Positions 1 to 7,846 of a stretch of 19,933 nt of DNA are shown one piece after another. Under the pieces are notes generated by a model. It worked only from the letters and a program-made list of their open reading frames with translations, was not told where the DNA came from and made no database searches. Both the position numbers and the translations under genes were made by a program. The stretch comes from Candidatus Thiodiazotropha taylori (GTDB lineage: Bacteria; Pseudomonadota; Gammaproteobacteria; Chromatiales; Chromatiaceae). Each line of letters starts with the position of its first letter. Positions within the stretch are counted from its first letter, which is position 1. The DNA is taken from NCBI GenBank assembly GCA_019100305.1, contig JAHRHW010000029.1, positions 1 through 19,933 of the forward strand, in the 5' to 3' direction.

Positions 1-115
1 TATCCATGGTGACTACGCGCCTAAAGGACTCTTCGATCTCACCTACGGCAGAGTGGATCATGAGACCCGACTACAGCTGCCAGCGCTCTCATACTTCGAA
101 TCCTATTATCAGTAG
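1..115 (+). CDS. C-terminal end of an unrecognised protein (cut by left edge)
   Basis: Reading from base 2, an open frame of 37 codons runs to a TAG at 113-115. Its codons (ctc, ggc, gtg, ctg, gac) match the use of the confident genes in this window, unlike the overlapping ATG-started frame at 6-209, which is poor in such codons. The peptide begins IHGDYAPKGLFDLTYGRV and ends with an aromatic-rich tail, ESYYQ. I do not recognise the family from this piece. The start lies outside the window. The gene points the same way as the rhodanese, but 336 bases separate them, so they are probably separate transcripts. Being coding at all is an inference from codon use and from its position at the edge. 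Confidence 0.42.
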   Translation, partial: IHGDYAPKGLFDLTYGRVDHETRLQLPALSYFESYYQ

Positions 116-451
116 CTTATTGCTGTTGAAAGGTACATTTTCTTTCAGCCAATATATTTCAATGTTCAATTATTATTCTCTGGTTGACTGTTCCACCTGC
201 GCCGCCTGACTTAAACCATATTCCATGACGATCACGTGTCTATAACAAAAAATTGAGACTTTGTTCATTTTTATAAAGCAATCCCTACTATAAGATTGGC
301 ACCGTTTGTATTAGCAATACATGGTTAAAAAATAAACAATTATATAAAAAATTACTGACAGTGGCCCCACCCCCTCCGGTTAGTGAACTAAAGAGACACA
401 AATCCGCATCCGTCCAAAGTCAGCTGTCGTCATAATTGCAAGGAGAGAGTT
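116..451. other. AT-rich intergenic region upstream of the rhodanese gene
   Basis: No convincing gene is present. The stretch is AT-rich, especially 180-350. It contains a perfect inverted repeat TGTATT-AGC-AATACA at 307-321, which could be an operator. A TACTAT box at 286-291 could be a -10 element, but no well-spaced -35 box goes with it. The last bases before the rhodanese gene hold its strong ribosome-binding site (AAGGAG). Confidence 0.5.
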
Positions 452-1195
452 ATGAAACTTATCAAGACTATTGCATTGATCACCTCTTTTTTATCTGTTC
501 CGTTATCCACAGACATCCTGGCTGATGGCAACCGCTACTTCAAAGACCGCCTTTACCATTCCGAGATCAGTGCCGCCGAAGCTTTCCAGGCGCTCAAGTC
601 CCGAGGTAATTTTTTCGGTAGACACCGGGGTCGTGGCGGCAGCGCCCTTCTGGTTGATGTTCGCACCATGGAAGAGTTCGCGGCAGGCCACCCGAAACGC
701 AGTTTCAATGTTCCCTATCCTCGTGTCTGCACCGGTTGTGATAGCCAGACAGAAGAGAACTTCTACTGGGAAGTCTATGAACTGGCCAATGGGGATACAG
801 AGCGTCTGATCATGACACTCTGCAGAACCGGCTCACGCAGCGTCGGGGCAGGCAACGTACTGGCCAACCCTTCCGAGTACGGTATCGATGGCCCCGCCTT
901 CAACAACGTAAGAAATATCTGGGAAGGTTTTGTCGGGCAGTATAAATATGCCTATGATGGCGGCACCATCCTTCTCGATACAGACGGCTCACCTGTCGCG
1001 CTTGATCTGAACAACAATGGTGAAATGGACAGTGACAGTGCGGATGTCTATGTGGAGAGAAACGACATGAATCCAGACAAGGATGGCTGGCGTAATTTCC
1101 AGCAACTGCCCTGGACCACCAAGGTCAATTATCGAAATGCCTACCAGAACGATCCGGATCAGTATGAGGCGCTTACTTTGACTCCTGTCGACTGA
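452..1195 (+). CDS. Secreted single-domain rhodanese-like protein with calcium-loop-like motifs
   Basis: The 247-residue protein starts at an ATG preceded by AAGGAG. Residues 1-24 look like a signal peptide (KLIK followed by a hydrophobic stretch, ending near ILA), so the protein is probably periplasmic or secreted. A rhodanese fold covers about 33-165: LLVDVRTMEEF at 66-76 and the active-site loop CRTGSRS with Cys124. Such domains carry sulfane sulfur on this Cys. An extra pair Cys93-x-x-Cys96 sits inside the domain. The tail has two loops resembling EF-hand calcium sites: Asp185-x-Asn187-x-Asn189-Gly-x-x-Asp193, and Asn207-x-Asp209-x-Asp211-Gly. The donor and acceptor are unknown. It appears monocistronic, with a terminator about 30 bases after the stop. 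Confidence 0.85.
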   Translation: MKLIKTIALITSFLSVPLSTDILADGNRYFKDRLYHSEISAAEAFQALKSRGNFFGRHRGRGGSALLVDVRTMEEFAAGHPKRSFNVPYPRVCTGCDSQTEENFYWEVYELANGDTERLIMTLCRTGSRSVGAGNVLANPSEYGIDGPAFNNVRNIWEGFVGQYKYAYDGGTILLDTDGSPVALDLNNNGEMDSDSADVYVERNDMNPDKDGWRNFQQLPWTTKVNYRNAYQNDPDQYEALTLTPVD

Positions 1196-1224
1196 TCTTA
1201 ACTCACTTATTTCTGCGTCCTTTG

Positions 1225-1252
1225 ACACCCCGCTATTTTTCTGGGTGTTTTT
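1225..1252 (+). terminator. Intrinsic terminator of the rhodanese gene
   Basis: ACACCC (1225-1230) pairs with GGGTGT (1243-1248) over a 12-base loop, followed by a T-rich run (TTTTTGTTG). It lies about 30 bases after the rhodanese stop. The stem is short, so termination may be partial. Confidence 0.6.
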
Positions 1253-1256
1253 GTTG

Positions 1257-1797
1257 TAGTCCACTGATGAACGGGAATAAACACTAAGGATTTCAGTTTA
1301 TCTGATTGGCCTAAAGCAGATAATTCAAACCGCGACTGGATGCCAATCACAAAAAATCACAAGCTATGCCACTGCTGTTCCGTTAACTCAAAATCAGCGA
1401 AGGAGATACATATAAGCCCCTCTCTCTTGATGGGAGAGGGGTTGGGGAGAGGGTGGCCATCAAGTATTTGATGCAACTGGAGTGAAAGCTGTGCATACCC
1501 ATCAACCCATGTATTGGTGCTATTTCAGATTGATGAAGAATGATCTGATCGCACACTTTTCCATTGCCTGTTTTGTAATTCTTGCGGCTTTTATCTCGGT
1601 TCAGATTAAAAACCGTTGCAGTCTATTTGAAACTGAATTGCCGGGCATTGGGATATGGGCTCTGCCGGGTATGATTAAACTACTAGCTGTTCTAAATCGT
1701 GCAATAGACCATTGATCTCTTGATGACAATTTAGATATTCGTCATTCAAGCAAATGCTGTTTAGACAGATAAACTCAATCTTCGTCAGCAACTTGAT
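1257..1797. other. Intergenic stretch with inverted repeats and no convincing gene
   Basis: An inverted repeat TTATCTG/CAGATAA is at 1298-1323. An orphan ribosome-binding-like AAGGAG at 1400-1405 is followed not by a start codon but by the GC-rich palindromic repeat at 1417-1456. A 77-codon GTG-started frame at 1482-1715 would encode a peptide with one possible membrane segment. It lacks a properly spaced ribosome-binding site and has no recognisable family, so I do not call it a gene. The rest is AT-rich. Confidence 0.5.
1417..1456. repeat. GC-rich palindromic (REP-like) element
   Basis: CCCCTCTC (1417-1424) pairs with GAGAGGGG (1434-1441), followed by TTGGGGAGAGGGTGG. Short intergenic palindromes with this GGGAGAGGG core followed by a second G-rich half are common dispersed elements in gammaproteobacterial genomes (general knowledge; copy number here unknown). 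No T tract follows, so it is not a typical terminator. Confidence 0.5.
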
Positions 1798-1836
1798 GGG
1801 GAAACTGTTTAACAACAACCAATTTAAACAGCCCCC
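1798..1836 (-). terminator. Hairpin at the 3' end of the nitrate assimilation operon
   Basis: On the - strand, CTGTTTAA (complement of 1824-1831) pairs with TTAAACAG (complement of 1805-1812), flanked by GGGG/CCCC that can extend the stem. It begins 12 bases after the globin stop. It has no strong U tract, so it may be a weak terminator or a 3'-end RNA-stabilising hairpin. Confidence 0.45.
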
Positions 1837-1848
1837 ACGGGTTGACTG

Positions 1849-2262
1849 CTATGCCACCTCTTCCGCACCCTCCTTCATCACCCCGGCCAAAGCCGTATAG
1901 GTAACAACCCAGGCCTCTTTAACCTCATCGGTAAAGGCGTCACCCAAACCCTCCCCCAAGGTCCAAAGCAAGGCATCGGCCACTTTGTCGTAATCTACTG
2001 CCTGCACACCATACTCAGCATGCCGTTTACCCGACTCCCGGATAACCGGCAGCAGCGGCTCCAGATTGTCCAGACTACCGACAGCGGTACCGATCATGCT
2101 CATCAGCTTCTTGCCCTGAGCCTCCATATCACCCTTGAAGTAAGGTTTGACTTCCGGGTAAACCTCAAATAACCGACCATAAAAAAGCGCCGCTGCCTGA
2201 TCGGCAATCGGTTCCACTTTGGACCAACTCGATTTCACATGAGTGATCTGTTCTGGTGTCAT
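1849..2262 (-). CDS. Single-domain globin, last gene of the nitrate assimilation operon
   Basis: The 137-residue protein is a complete bacterial single-domain globin without a flavin reductase module. Visible haem-pocket residues are Tyr28 (B10) in LFYGRLF, Phe42 (CD1), Gln49 (E7) and the proximal His81 (F8) in GKRHAEYGV. Tyr B10 with Gln E7 is the pocket of flavohaemoglobin-like and Hell's Gate-type globins, which bind oxygen tightly and can turn over nitric oxide. The ATG follows a very strong ribosome-binding site (AAGGAGAG), and the gene starts 38 bases after nasA stops, so it is almost certainly co-transcribed. By context it probably detoxifies nitric oxide made during nitrate/nitrite reduction, or handles oxygen. 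That role is inference; globin identity is secure. Confidence 0.93.
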   Translation of the reverse strand: MTPEQITHVKSSWSKVEPIADQAAALFYGRLFEVYPEVKPYFKGDMEAQGKKLMSMIGTAVGSLDNLEPLLPVIRESGKRHAEYGVQAVDYDKVADALLWTLGEGLGDAFTDEVKEAWVVTYTALAGVMKEGAEEVA

Positions 2263-2300
2263 GACTCTCTCCTTTACCTTAGTAAATAAACCATATTTCT

Positions 2301-4967
2301 TTATACCGTTTGAGCCGGTCTCTCTTTGATCAGACGCTTGATCTCCGACAGACAGGAGCCGCAGTTGGTACCCGCCTTGAGTTTTTCACCGATCGCCTGG
2401 GTAGTCTGAAGCCCCTGATTCTCGATTGCGCTGACCAAGGTGTTCAAGCCCACCCCGAAACAGGCACAGACTGTCTTGCCCGCATCCTCCTGGGCATTCA
2501 TTGGCGCGCCGGCGAGCAATCGTGATCGTTCCTGGCGGGAAAGATGCTTTTTAGCAAACAGTTGCACCAGCCAGTCCCGCTTCGGCAGATTGTGATCCGG
2601 GCCGATGAAAAGGCAGCTCTGCAGCTGGCCCTCATTGACACTGACACCCCGGTATTGACCACCGGCACTGTCCATCATCTCCGCCCATTGGCCGGTATCG
2701 CTGGCCGAGCTGAGCAGGTTGCGGGCCAACGCGGACCAATCCTCCGCGGTGGTCTCTCCGGCCAGTTCGAAGTGCCAAAGACCATCCCGTTTCGCCTTGG
2801 CCCAGTAAGTCGCATGCTCCAGCATGACTCGTTCACGGGTCAGCAGAAAACCGTACCAGGCGGGTTTGTAGGCTTCGATTGCCACCGGTGTGTGTTTGAA
2901 CTCCGGTTGCCCCGAGATTGGATCGAGCGCCGGATTGACCAGGCAATCGACGCTTGCATTGCTGGCAAACTGATCGTTCCAGTGCATCGGCACAAAGATC
3001 TGCCCCAACTGTTGATGTTCACTCAGACGAGCGCGGACCACCACCTCCCCCCAACGACTGCTGACCCTGACCAGGCCACCCTCCACCACCTGGTTACTAT
3101 CTGCATCCAGAGGATGGATTTCGGCAAAGGGCTCATTATCGTGACCGGACAAACGTGGGGATTTACCGGTCCGGGTCATGGTGTGCCACTGATCTCTGAC
3201 CCGGCCAGTGTTGAGCACCAGGGGATAGCTATCTGAGGGAAAGTTACCCGGCGGTTGCGGGGTTACCGCAACAAACTGCGCCCGCCCCGACGGGGTATAG
3301 AACCGGCCATCGCTGAACAGCCTGGGCGTACCCAGGGTCTGCCCGTTCACCACCGGCCACTGGACCGGCTTCAACCGATCATAGGAATCTGCGTCGAGCC
3401 CGGCGAGGGCAGAAATATCGAAATCACGCCGACCACCATTTTCGAATCCGGAGAGCTCGGCATACTCGCTGAAGATCTGTTGTGCCCTGTGATAATCAAA
3501 TCCTCGATAACCCATCCTTTGTGCCACCTGACTGAGAATCCACCAGTCTGGCTTGGCATCTCCAGCCGACACCAGAAACCCATGCTGACGACTGATGGTA
3601 CGCTCCGAACTCGTTACGGTACCCGACTTCTCCCCCCAACCCTGGGCGGGCAGCAGCACATCCGCATAGCGGGCGGTATCGGTCTCGGCCATACAGTCCG
3701 AGACCACCAGAAACTCACACTTGTCGAGCGCCCTTGCGACCTGATTGGCATCCGGCATACTGACCGCCGGATTGGTGGCCATCACCCAGAGCGCCTTGAT
3801 CTCTCCCGTCTCAACGGCCCGATAGAGATCCACCGCCTTGAGGCCTGGTCTCTCAGTCACTGAATCGCTTTGCCAGAAGCGCCCTACCAATGAGCGATGA
3901 TCCCGGTTCTCGATATCCATGTGGCAGGCCAGCTGGTTACTCAATGCACCCACTTCCCGACCTCCCATGGCGTTGGGCTGTCCGGTAATGGAGAAGGGCC
4001 CCATACCCGGCCGACCGATCCGTCCGGTGTAGAGATGGCAGTTGATGATCCCATTGACCTTGTCGGTACCGCTGGTGGTCTGATTGATCCCCTGGGAGTA
4101 GAGGGTGACCACCCGCTGTTTGACCAGAAACCAGTGAAACAGGGTCAGCAGATCATCCACTCGCAGACCACAATGCTCAGCGGTTGCCTGGGCTGTGGGG
4201 GCATACCAGTGGGCGCGCTTCAAAGCCTCTTCCAGACCTTCGGTATGGGACGCGACAAAGTCGTGGTCTTTGGCATCGTGACGATCCAGAAAGCTGAGCA
4301 GGCCATTGAACAGCAGGCTGTCACTGCCCGGTTTGAGGGGCAGGTGCAGATCGGCAATCTCACAAGTGGCGGTCTCCCGGGGATCGATCACCACCACTTT
4401 CAGGGCTGGATTGTTCTCCTTCGCCTTGACGATACGTCGAAAGAGCACCGGATGGCACCAGGCGGTGTTGGAACCAGTCAGAACAATCAGTTCCGCCTGC
4501 TCGAAATCCTCATAGCAACCCGGCACCGTATCTGAACCAAAGGCCCGTTTGTGACCGGCCACGGATGAGGACATACAGAGCCGGGAGTTGGTGTCGATGT
4601 TGCCCGAACCGATGAAGCCCTTCATCAACTTGTTCGCCACATAGTAGTCTTCGGTCAGCAGCTGGCCGGAGACATAAAAGGCCACCGCATCCGGACCATG
4701 CTCGTCGATCACCTGACGAAAGCGGTTGGCAACCCGCTCGATCGCAACACCCCAATCCACTGGTTTGTCATCGACCATCGGTGACAGCAGACGGCCATCC
4801 AGGTCCAGAGTTTCGTTGAGCGCGGTACCCTTGGAGCAGAGGCGCCCCTGATTGGATGGGTGGTCGGGATCTCCCTGAATCCGCCAGCCCCCGTCTACGT
4901 CGGGTTCGACCAGCAGGCCGCAACCGACCCCGCAATAGGGACAGGTTGTGTTGATCGTCTCAGGCAT
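2301..4967 (-). CDS. nasA: Assimilatory nitrate reductase, catalytic subunit
   Basis: The 888-residue cytoplasmic molybdoenzyme reduces nitrate to nitrite. The N-terminal [4Fe-4S] site is Cys9-x2-Cys12-x3-Cys16 with Cys44 (GRLCSKG). The molybdenum ligand is Cys131 in SRLCMSS. The Mo-bis-MGD body is followed by a dinucleotide-binding domain at about 575-690 (LNTGRVRDQWHTMTRTG). A C-terminal BFD-type [2Fe-2S] domain carries Cys834, Cys836, Cys869 and Cys872, as in the longer Klebsiella-type NasA and unlike short cyanobacterial NarB. No dedicated flavoprotein partner (NasC type) is encoded here, so electrons may come from NirB through NirD. It follows nirD by 99 bases and precedes the globin. 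The ATG has only a weak ribosome-binding site (GGA about 10 bases upstream). Confidence 0.96.
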   Translation of the reverse strand: MPETINTTCPYCGVGCGLLVEPDVDGGWRIQGDPDHPSNQGRLCSKGTALNETLDLDGRLLSPMVDDKPVDWGVAIERVANRFRQVIDEHGPDAVAFYVSGQLLTEDYYVANKLMKGFIGSGNIDTNSRLCMSSSVAGHKRAFGSDTVPGCYEDFEQAELIVLTGSNTAWCHPVLFRRIVKAKENNPALKVVVIDPRETATCEIADLHLPLKPGSDSLLFNGLLSFLDRHDAKDHDFVASHTEGLEEALKRAHWYAPTAQATAEHCGLRVDDLLTLFHWFLVKQRVVTLYSQGINQTTSGTDKVNGIINCHLYTGRIGRPGMGPFSITGQPNAMGGREVGALSNQLACHMDIENRDHRSLVGRFWQSDSVTERPGLKAVDLYRAVETGEIKALWVMATNPAVSMPDANQVARALDKCEFLVVSDCMAETDTARYADVLLPAQGWGEKSGTVTSSERTISRQHGFLVSAGDAKPDWWILSQVAQRMGYRGFDYHRAQQIFSEYAELSGFENGGRRDFDISALAGLDADSYDRLKPVQWPVVNGQTLGTPRLFSDGRFYTPSGRAQFVAVTPQPPGNFPSDSYPLVLNTGRVRDQWHTMTRTGKSPRLSGHDNEPFAEIHPLDADSNQVVEGGLVRVSSRWGEVVVRARLSEHQQLGQIFVPMHWNDQFASNASVDCLVNPALDPISGQPEFKHTPVAIEAYKPAWYGFLLTRERVMLEHATYWAKAKRDGLWHFELAGETTAEDWSALARNLLSSASDTGQWAEMMDSAGGQYRGVSVNEGQLQSCLFIGPDHNLPKRDWLVQLFAKKHLSRQERSRLLAGAPMNAQEDAGKTVCACFGVGLNTLVSAIENQGLQTTQAIGEKLKAGTNCGSCLSEIKRLIKERPAQTV

Positions 4968-5066
4968 GGGCGGGGATCCGTTTCATCGATAGCTGCTTAA
5001 AATCACTATTCTGTGGTTGCCGGCACATTCAGTACACCAGTCAATTCAAAGGGTAAATAGCACCGC

Positions 5067-5396
5067 TCAAGCCGCGGACTCCAGGGAGGCAACATCGAGA
5101 TAGACCACGCCCTCTTCGATCCTCACTGCGAAACTGTGCACACAGCCCTGATCCGGACCCTGCACTTCACCACTCTGCAGATCGATCTTCCAGTTGTGCA
5201 ACGGGCAGGTCACCGCATCGCCATGAACGATGCCTTGCGACAGCGGGCCTCCCCGATGGGGGCAGCGGTCCCGCAGGGCGAAGACCTCGTCACTACCGGT
5301 ACGAAACAGGGCGATATCCAGGTCCCCTGCCTGCAGTTTGCGGGCACCCAGTCTGGGGATCTCTTCAAGCTTGGTTACAGGGATCCATTCGTTCAT
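5067..5396 (-). CDS. nirD: Nitrite reductase small subunit, Rieske-type ferredoxin
   Basis: The 109-residue protein partners NirB. Its Rieske [2Fe-2S] ligands are all present: Cys45-x-His47 (RCPHRGG) and Cys64-x2-His67 (CPLHNW). Some NirD proteins, such as that of E. coli, have lost these ligands. A cluster-bearing version resembles the NasG ferredoxin of Paracoccus, which carries electrons from a NirB-like NADH oxidase to both nitrite and nitrate reductase centres. The start codon overlaps the nirB stop by four bases (ATGA), indicating translational coupling and a fixed ratio with NirB. Identity is secure; the NasG-like relay to NasA is inference. Confidence 0.94.
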   Translation of the reverse strand: MNEWIPVTKLEEIPRLGARKLQAGDLDIALFRTGSDEVFALRDRCPHRGGPLSQGIVHGDAVTCPLHNWKIDLQSGEVQGPDQGCVHSFAVRIEEGVVYLDVASLESAA

Positions 5397-7846
5397 GATG
5401 CGGCCCTCATACGGTCGATGCTCAATGGTGTGAATTCATGGGTCTCAGCCCCCTCGGCACGCGCCTTCCAGGGATCGACCTGAGCGTACTGCTGACTCAG
5501 TTTGAAGCGCTCATAGAGGGCCTTTCTGCCCACCTTGTCTTCCACGACACGCTGCTTCACATAGTTCAGACTGACCCGTTCCACCCAGGGCGCGGTTCGC
5601 TCCAGATAGTGAGCCTCCTCCCGGTAGCACTGGATGAAGGCAGCGGTGTACTCCAGCACCTCCTGTTCACTCTCCACCTTGCAGAGCAGGTCGGTGACCC
5701 GCACCTTGATCCCCCCATTGCCGCCGATGTGCAGCTCATAACCGGAATCGACACAGACCACACCCAGATCCTTGATGGTCGCTTCGGCGCAGTTGCGGGG
5801 ACAGCCGGAGACCGCCAGCTTGAACTTGTGGGGCATCCACGAGCCCCAGGTAAGCTCTTCCAGCTTCACGCCCAGTCCGGTGGAGTCCTGAGTGCCGAAG
5901 CGACACCAGTTTTTACCAACACAGGTTTTTACCGTACGCAGGGCCTTGCCATAGGCATGCCCGGAAACGAATCCGGCCTCGGAAAGATCCTTCCATACCG
6001 CCGGCAGTTGCTCCTTCTTCACACCAAACAGATCGATCCGCTGACCACCGGTGACCTTGATCTCAGGCACCTCGAATTTATCCGCCACATCGGCGATGGC
6101 GCGCAGATCATCGGCACTGCAGAGACCGCCGAACATACGGGGCACCACAGAGTAGCTGCCATCCTTCTGGATATTGCCGTGGGCCCGCTCATTGATGAAG
6201 CGGGATTGGGCGTCGTCCCGATACTCGGCCGGCCAGGCGGCCAGCAGATAGTAGTTGAGGGCAGGCCGGCAGCTGGGGCAACCGTCCGGGGTACCCCAGT
6301 CGAGCTTATCGAACAGCTCGGGCATCGATTTCAACTCAAGCTCGCTGATCGCCTTACGTACTTCATCATGGCTGTAACTGGTGCATCCGCAGACCGCCTT
6401 CTTGCTCGGCGTGGCCGCATACCCCTCACCGACCGTGGAAGCCAACAGCGCTTCCACCATGCCGGTGCAGGATCCGCAGGAGGCGGAGGCCTTGGTGTGG
6501 GCTCTCACCTCATCCAGGGTAAACAGACCCTGACTGGTAATGGCGTTGACGATCTCCCCTTTACAGACTCCGTTACAACCACAGATTTCAGCCTCATCGG
6601 AGAGCATGCCGACCCGGGTCTCCTCTCCATGTCCGGCATCGCCCAGGTCGTGCTGACCGAACAGAATGGTGTTGCGGAAACTGGAGATATCGGTTGCTTC
6701 CCGCAACAGTTGGAAATACCAACTGCCGTCCATGGTGTCGCCATACATCACAGCACCTTTGATACGGTTATCCCGGATCACCAGCTTTTTGTAGACCCCC
6801 TGAGCGGGATCCTGCAGCACCAGGGTTTCGTCACCCTCTGCCTCATTGAATTCACCGGCGGAGAAGAGATCGATCCCCGTGACCTTCAATTTTGTCGAGG
6901 TAACCGATCCCTGATAGCGGCCATAACCAAGCTGGGCCAGATGGTTGGCGCAGACCTTGGCCTGTTCGAACAGGGGCGCTACCAGCCCATAGGTATTGTT
7001 TCGATGCTGCACACACTCACCCACCGCATAGATGCGGGGGTCGAAGGTCTGCAGGGTATCGTTGACCACGATGCCACGCTCGCAATGGAGCCCCGCCGCA
7101 TTGGCCAGGGCCGTGTTGGGACGGATTCCGACAGCCATCACCACCAGATCGGTATCGATCTCGCTGCCATCCTTGAAGCGCACTCCGATCACCCGTTGAT
7201 CACCAAGGATCGCCTCGGTCTGTGCCTCCATCAGAAACTTCAATCCGCCCTCCTCCAGTGAGGCCTTCAACAGAGCGGCGGCCGGCTTGTCGAGCTGACG
7301 CTCCATGAGAATATCCATCAGATGGACCACCGTCACATCCATACCATTCTTCTTCAGGCCGTTGGCCGCCTCCAGTCCCAGCAGCCCGCCACCGATCACC
7401 ACTGCCTTTTTGTATTGGCGGGCAGAGTCCAGCATGGTCTCCACATCCTGAATATCGCGGAATCCCACCACTCCGGGCAGATCATGCCCAGGCACCGGAA
7501 TAATGAATGGATTGGATCCGGTCGCCAGCAACAGACGATCGTAGGATGCGCTCATTCCCGAAGCCGTGGTGATCTGCCTGGCCTTACGATCGATGGCTGT
7601 CACCGGGTCGCCGGTATGCAGGGTGATACGGTTTTCCGCATACCACTCCCGACTGTTGAGTACGATCTCTTCCACCTGCTTCTCACCAGCCAATACCGGA
7701 GAGAGCATGATGCGGTTGTAGTTGGGATGGGGCTCAGCACCGAACACGATGATGTCGTATAGCTCGGCTTCCAGTTTGAGCAGCTCTTCCAGGGTGCGAA
7801 CCCCGGCCATGCCGTTGCCGATCAGGATCAGTTTCTGTTTTTTCAT
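5393..7846 (-). CDS. nirB: NADH-dependent assimilatory nitrite reductase, large subunit
   Basis: The 817-residue cytoplasmic enzyme reduces nitrite to ammonium with NADH. Domains in order: FAD-binding fold (GNGMAG, 10-15), NAD-binding fold (GGGLLG, 152-157), a first BFD-type [2Fe-2S] domain (Cys422, Cys424, Cys457, Cys460), a second BFD-like domain (Cys486, Cys488, Cys523, Cys526), then the ferredoxin-like and sirohaem halves. The sirohaem/[4Fe-4S] ligands are Cys642-x5-Cys648 and Cys682-x3-Cys686 (SGCPRNC). All cofactor motifs are intact. It overlaps the end of nrtC by four bases and the start of nirD by four bases, so the three genes are translated as a coupled block. No sirohaem synthase gene is in the window. 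Confidence 0.97.
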   Translation of the reverse strand: MKKQKLILIGNGMAGVRTLEELLKLEAELYDIIVFGAEPHPNYNRIMLSPVLAGEKQVEEIVLNSREWYAENRITLHTGDPVTAIDRKARQITTASGMSASYDRLLLATGSNPFIIPVPGHDLPGVVGFRDIQDVETMLDSARQYKKAVVIGGGLLGLEAANGLKKNGMDVTVVHLMDILMERQLDKPAAALLKASLEEGGLKFLMEAQTEAILGDQRVIGVRFKDGSEIDTDLVVMAVGIRPNTALANAAGLHCERGIVVNDTLQTFDPRIYAVGECVQHRNNTYGLVAPLFEQAKVCANHLAQLGYGRYQGSVTSTKLKVTGIDLFSAGEFNEAEGDETLVLQDPAQGVYKKLVIRDNRIKGAVMYGDTMDGSWYFQLLREATDISSFRNTILFGQHDLGDAGHGEETRVGMLSDEAEICGCNGVCKGEIVNAITSQGLFTLDEVRAHTKASASCGSCTGMVEALLASTVGEGYAATPSKKAVCGCTSYSHDEVRKAISELELKSMPELFDKLDWGTPDGCPSCRPALNYYLLAAWPAEYRDDAQSRFINERAHGNIQKDGSYSVVPRMFGGLCSADDLRAIADVADKFEVPEIKVTGGQRIDLFGVKKEQLPAVWKDLSEAGFVSGHAYGKALRTVKTCVGKNWCRFGTQDSTGLGVKLEELTWGSWMPHKFKLAVSGCPRNCAEATIKDLGVVCVDSGYELHIGGNGGIKVRVTDLLCKVESEQEVLEYTAAFIQCYREEAHYLERTAPWVERVSLNYVKQRVVEDKVGRKALYERFKLSQQYAQVDPWKARAEGAETHEFTPLSIDRMRAAS

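Noticed and set aside
6..209. ATG-started frame of 67 codons at the left edge
   Set aside because: Codon use is poor and it overlaps a frame with better codon use (2-115). Most of its second half is AT-rich intergenic sequence.
1417..1456. CRISPR-like or mobile-element end
   Set aside because: It is a single palindrome with no repeated spacing, no cas genes and no transposase. No CRISPR array was seen anywhere in the window.
1482..1715. 77-codon GTG-started frame with a possible membrane segment
   Set aside because: There is no properly spaced ribosome-binding site, no recognisable family, and AT-rich codon use unlike its neighbours.
5438..7261. Very long open frame (607 codons) on the + strand antisense to nirB
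   Set aside because: It is a shadow of nirB's GC-biased third positions. It has no ribosome-binding site or recognisable domain, while the other strand has full NirB motifs. Similar antisense frames over nasA (2544-3236, 3255-4535), nrtC, nrtA and msrA were rejected for the same reason.
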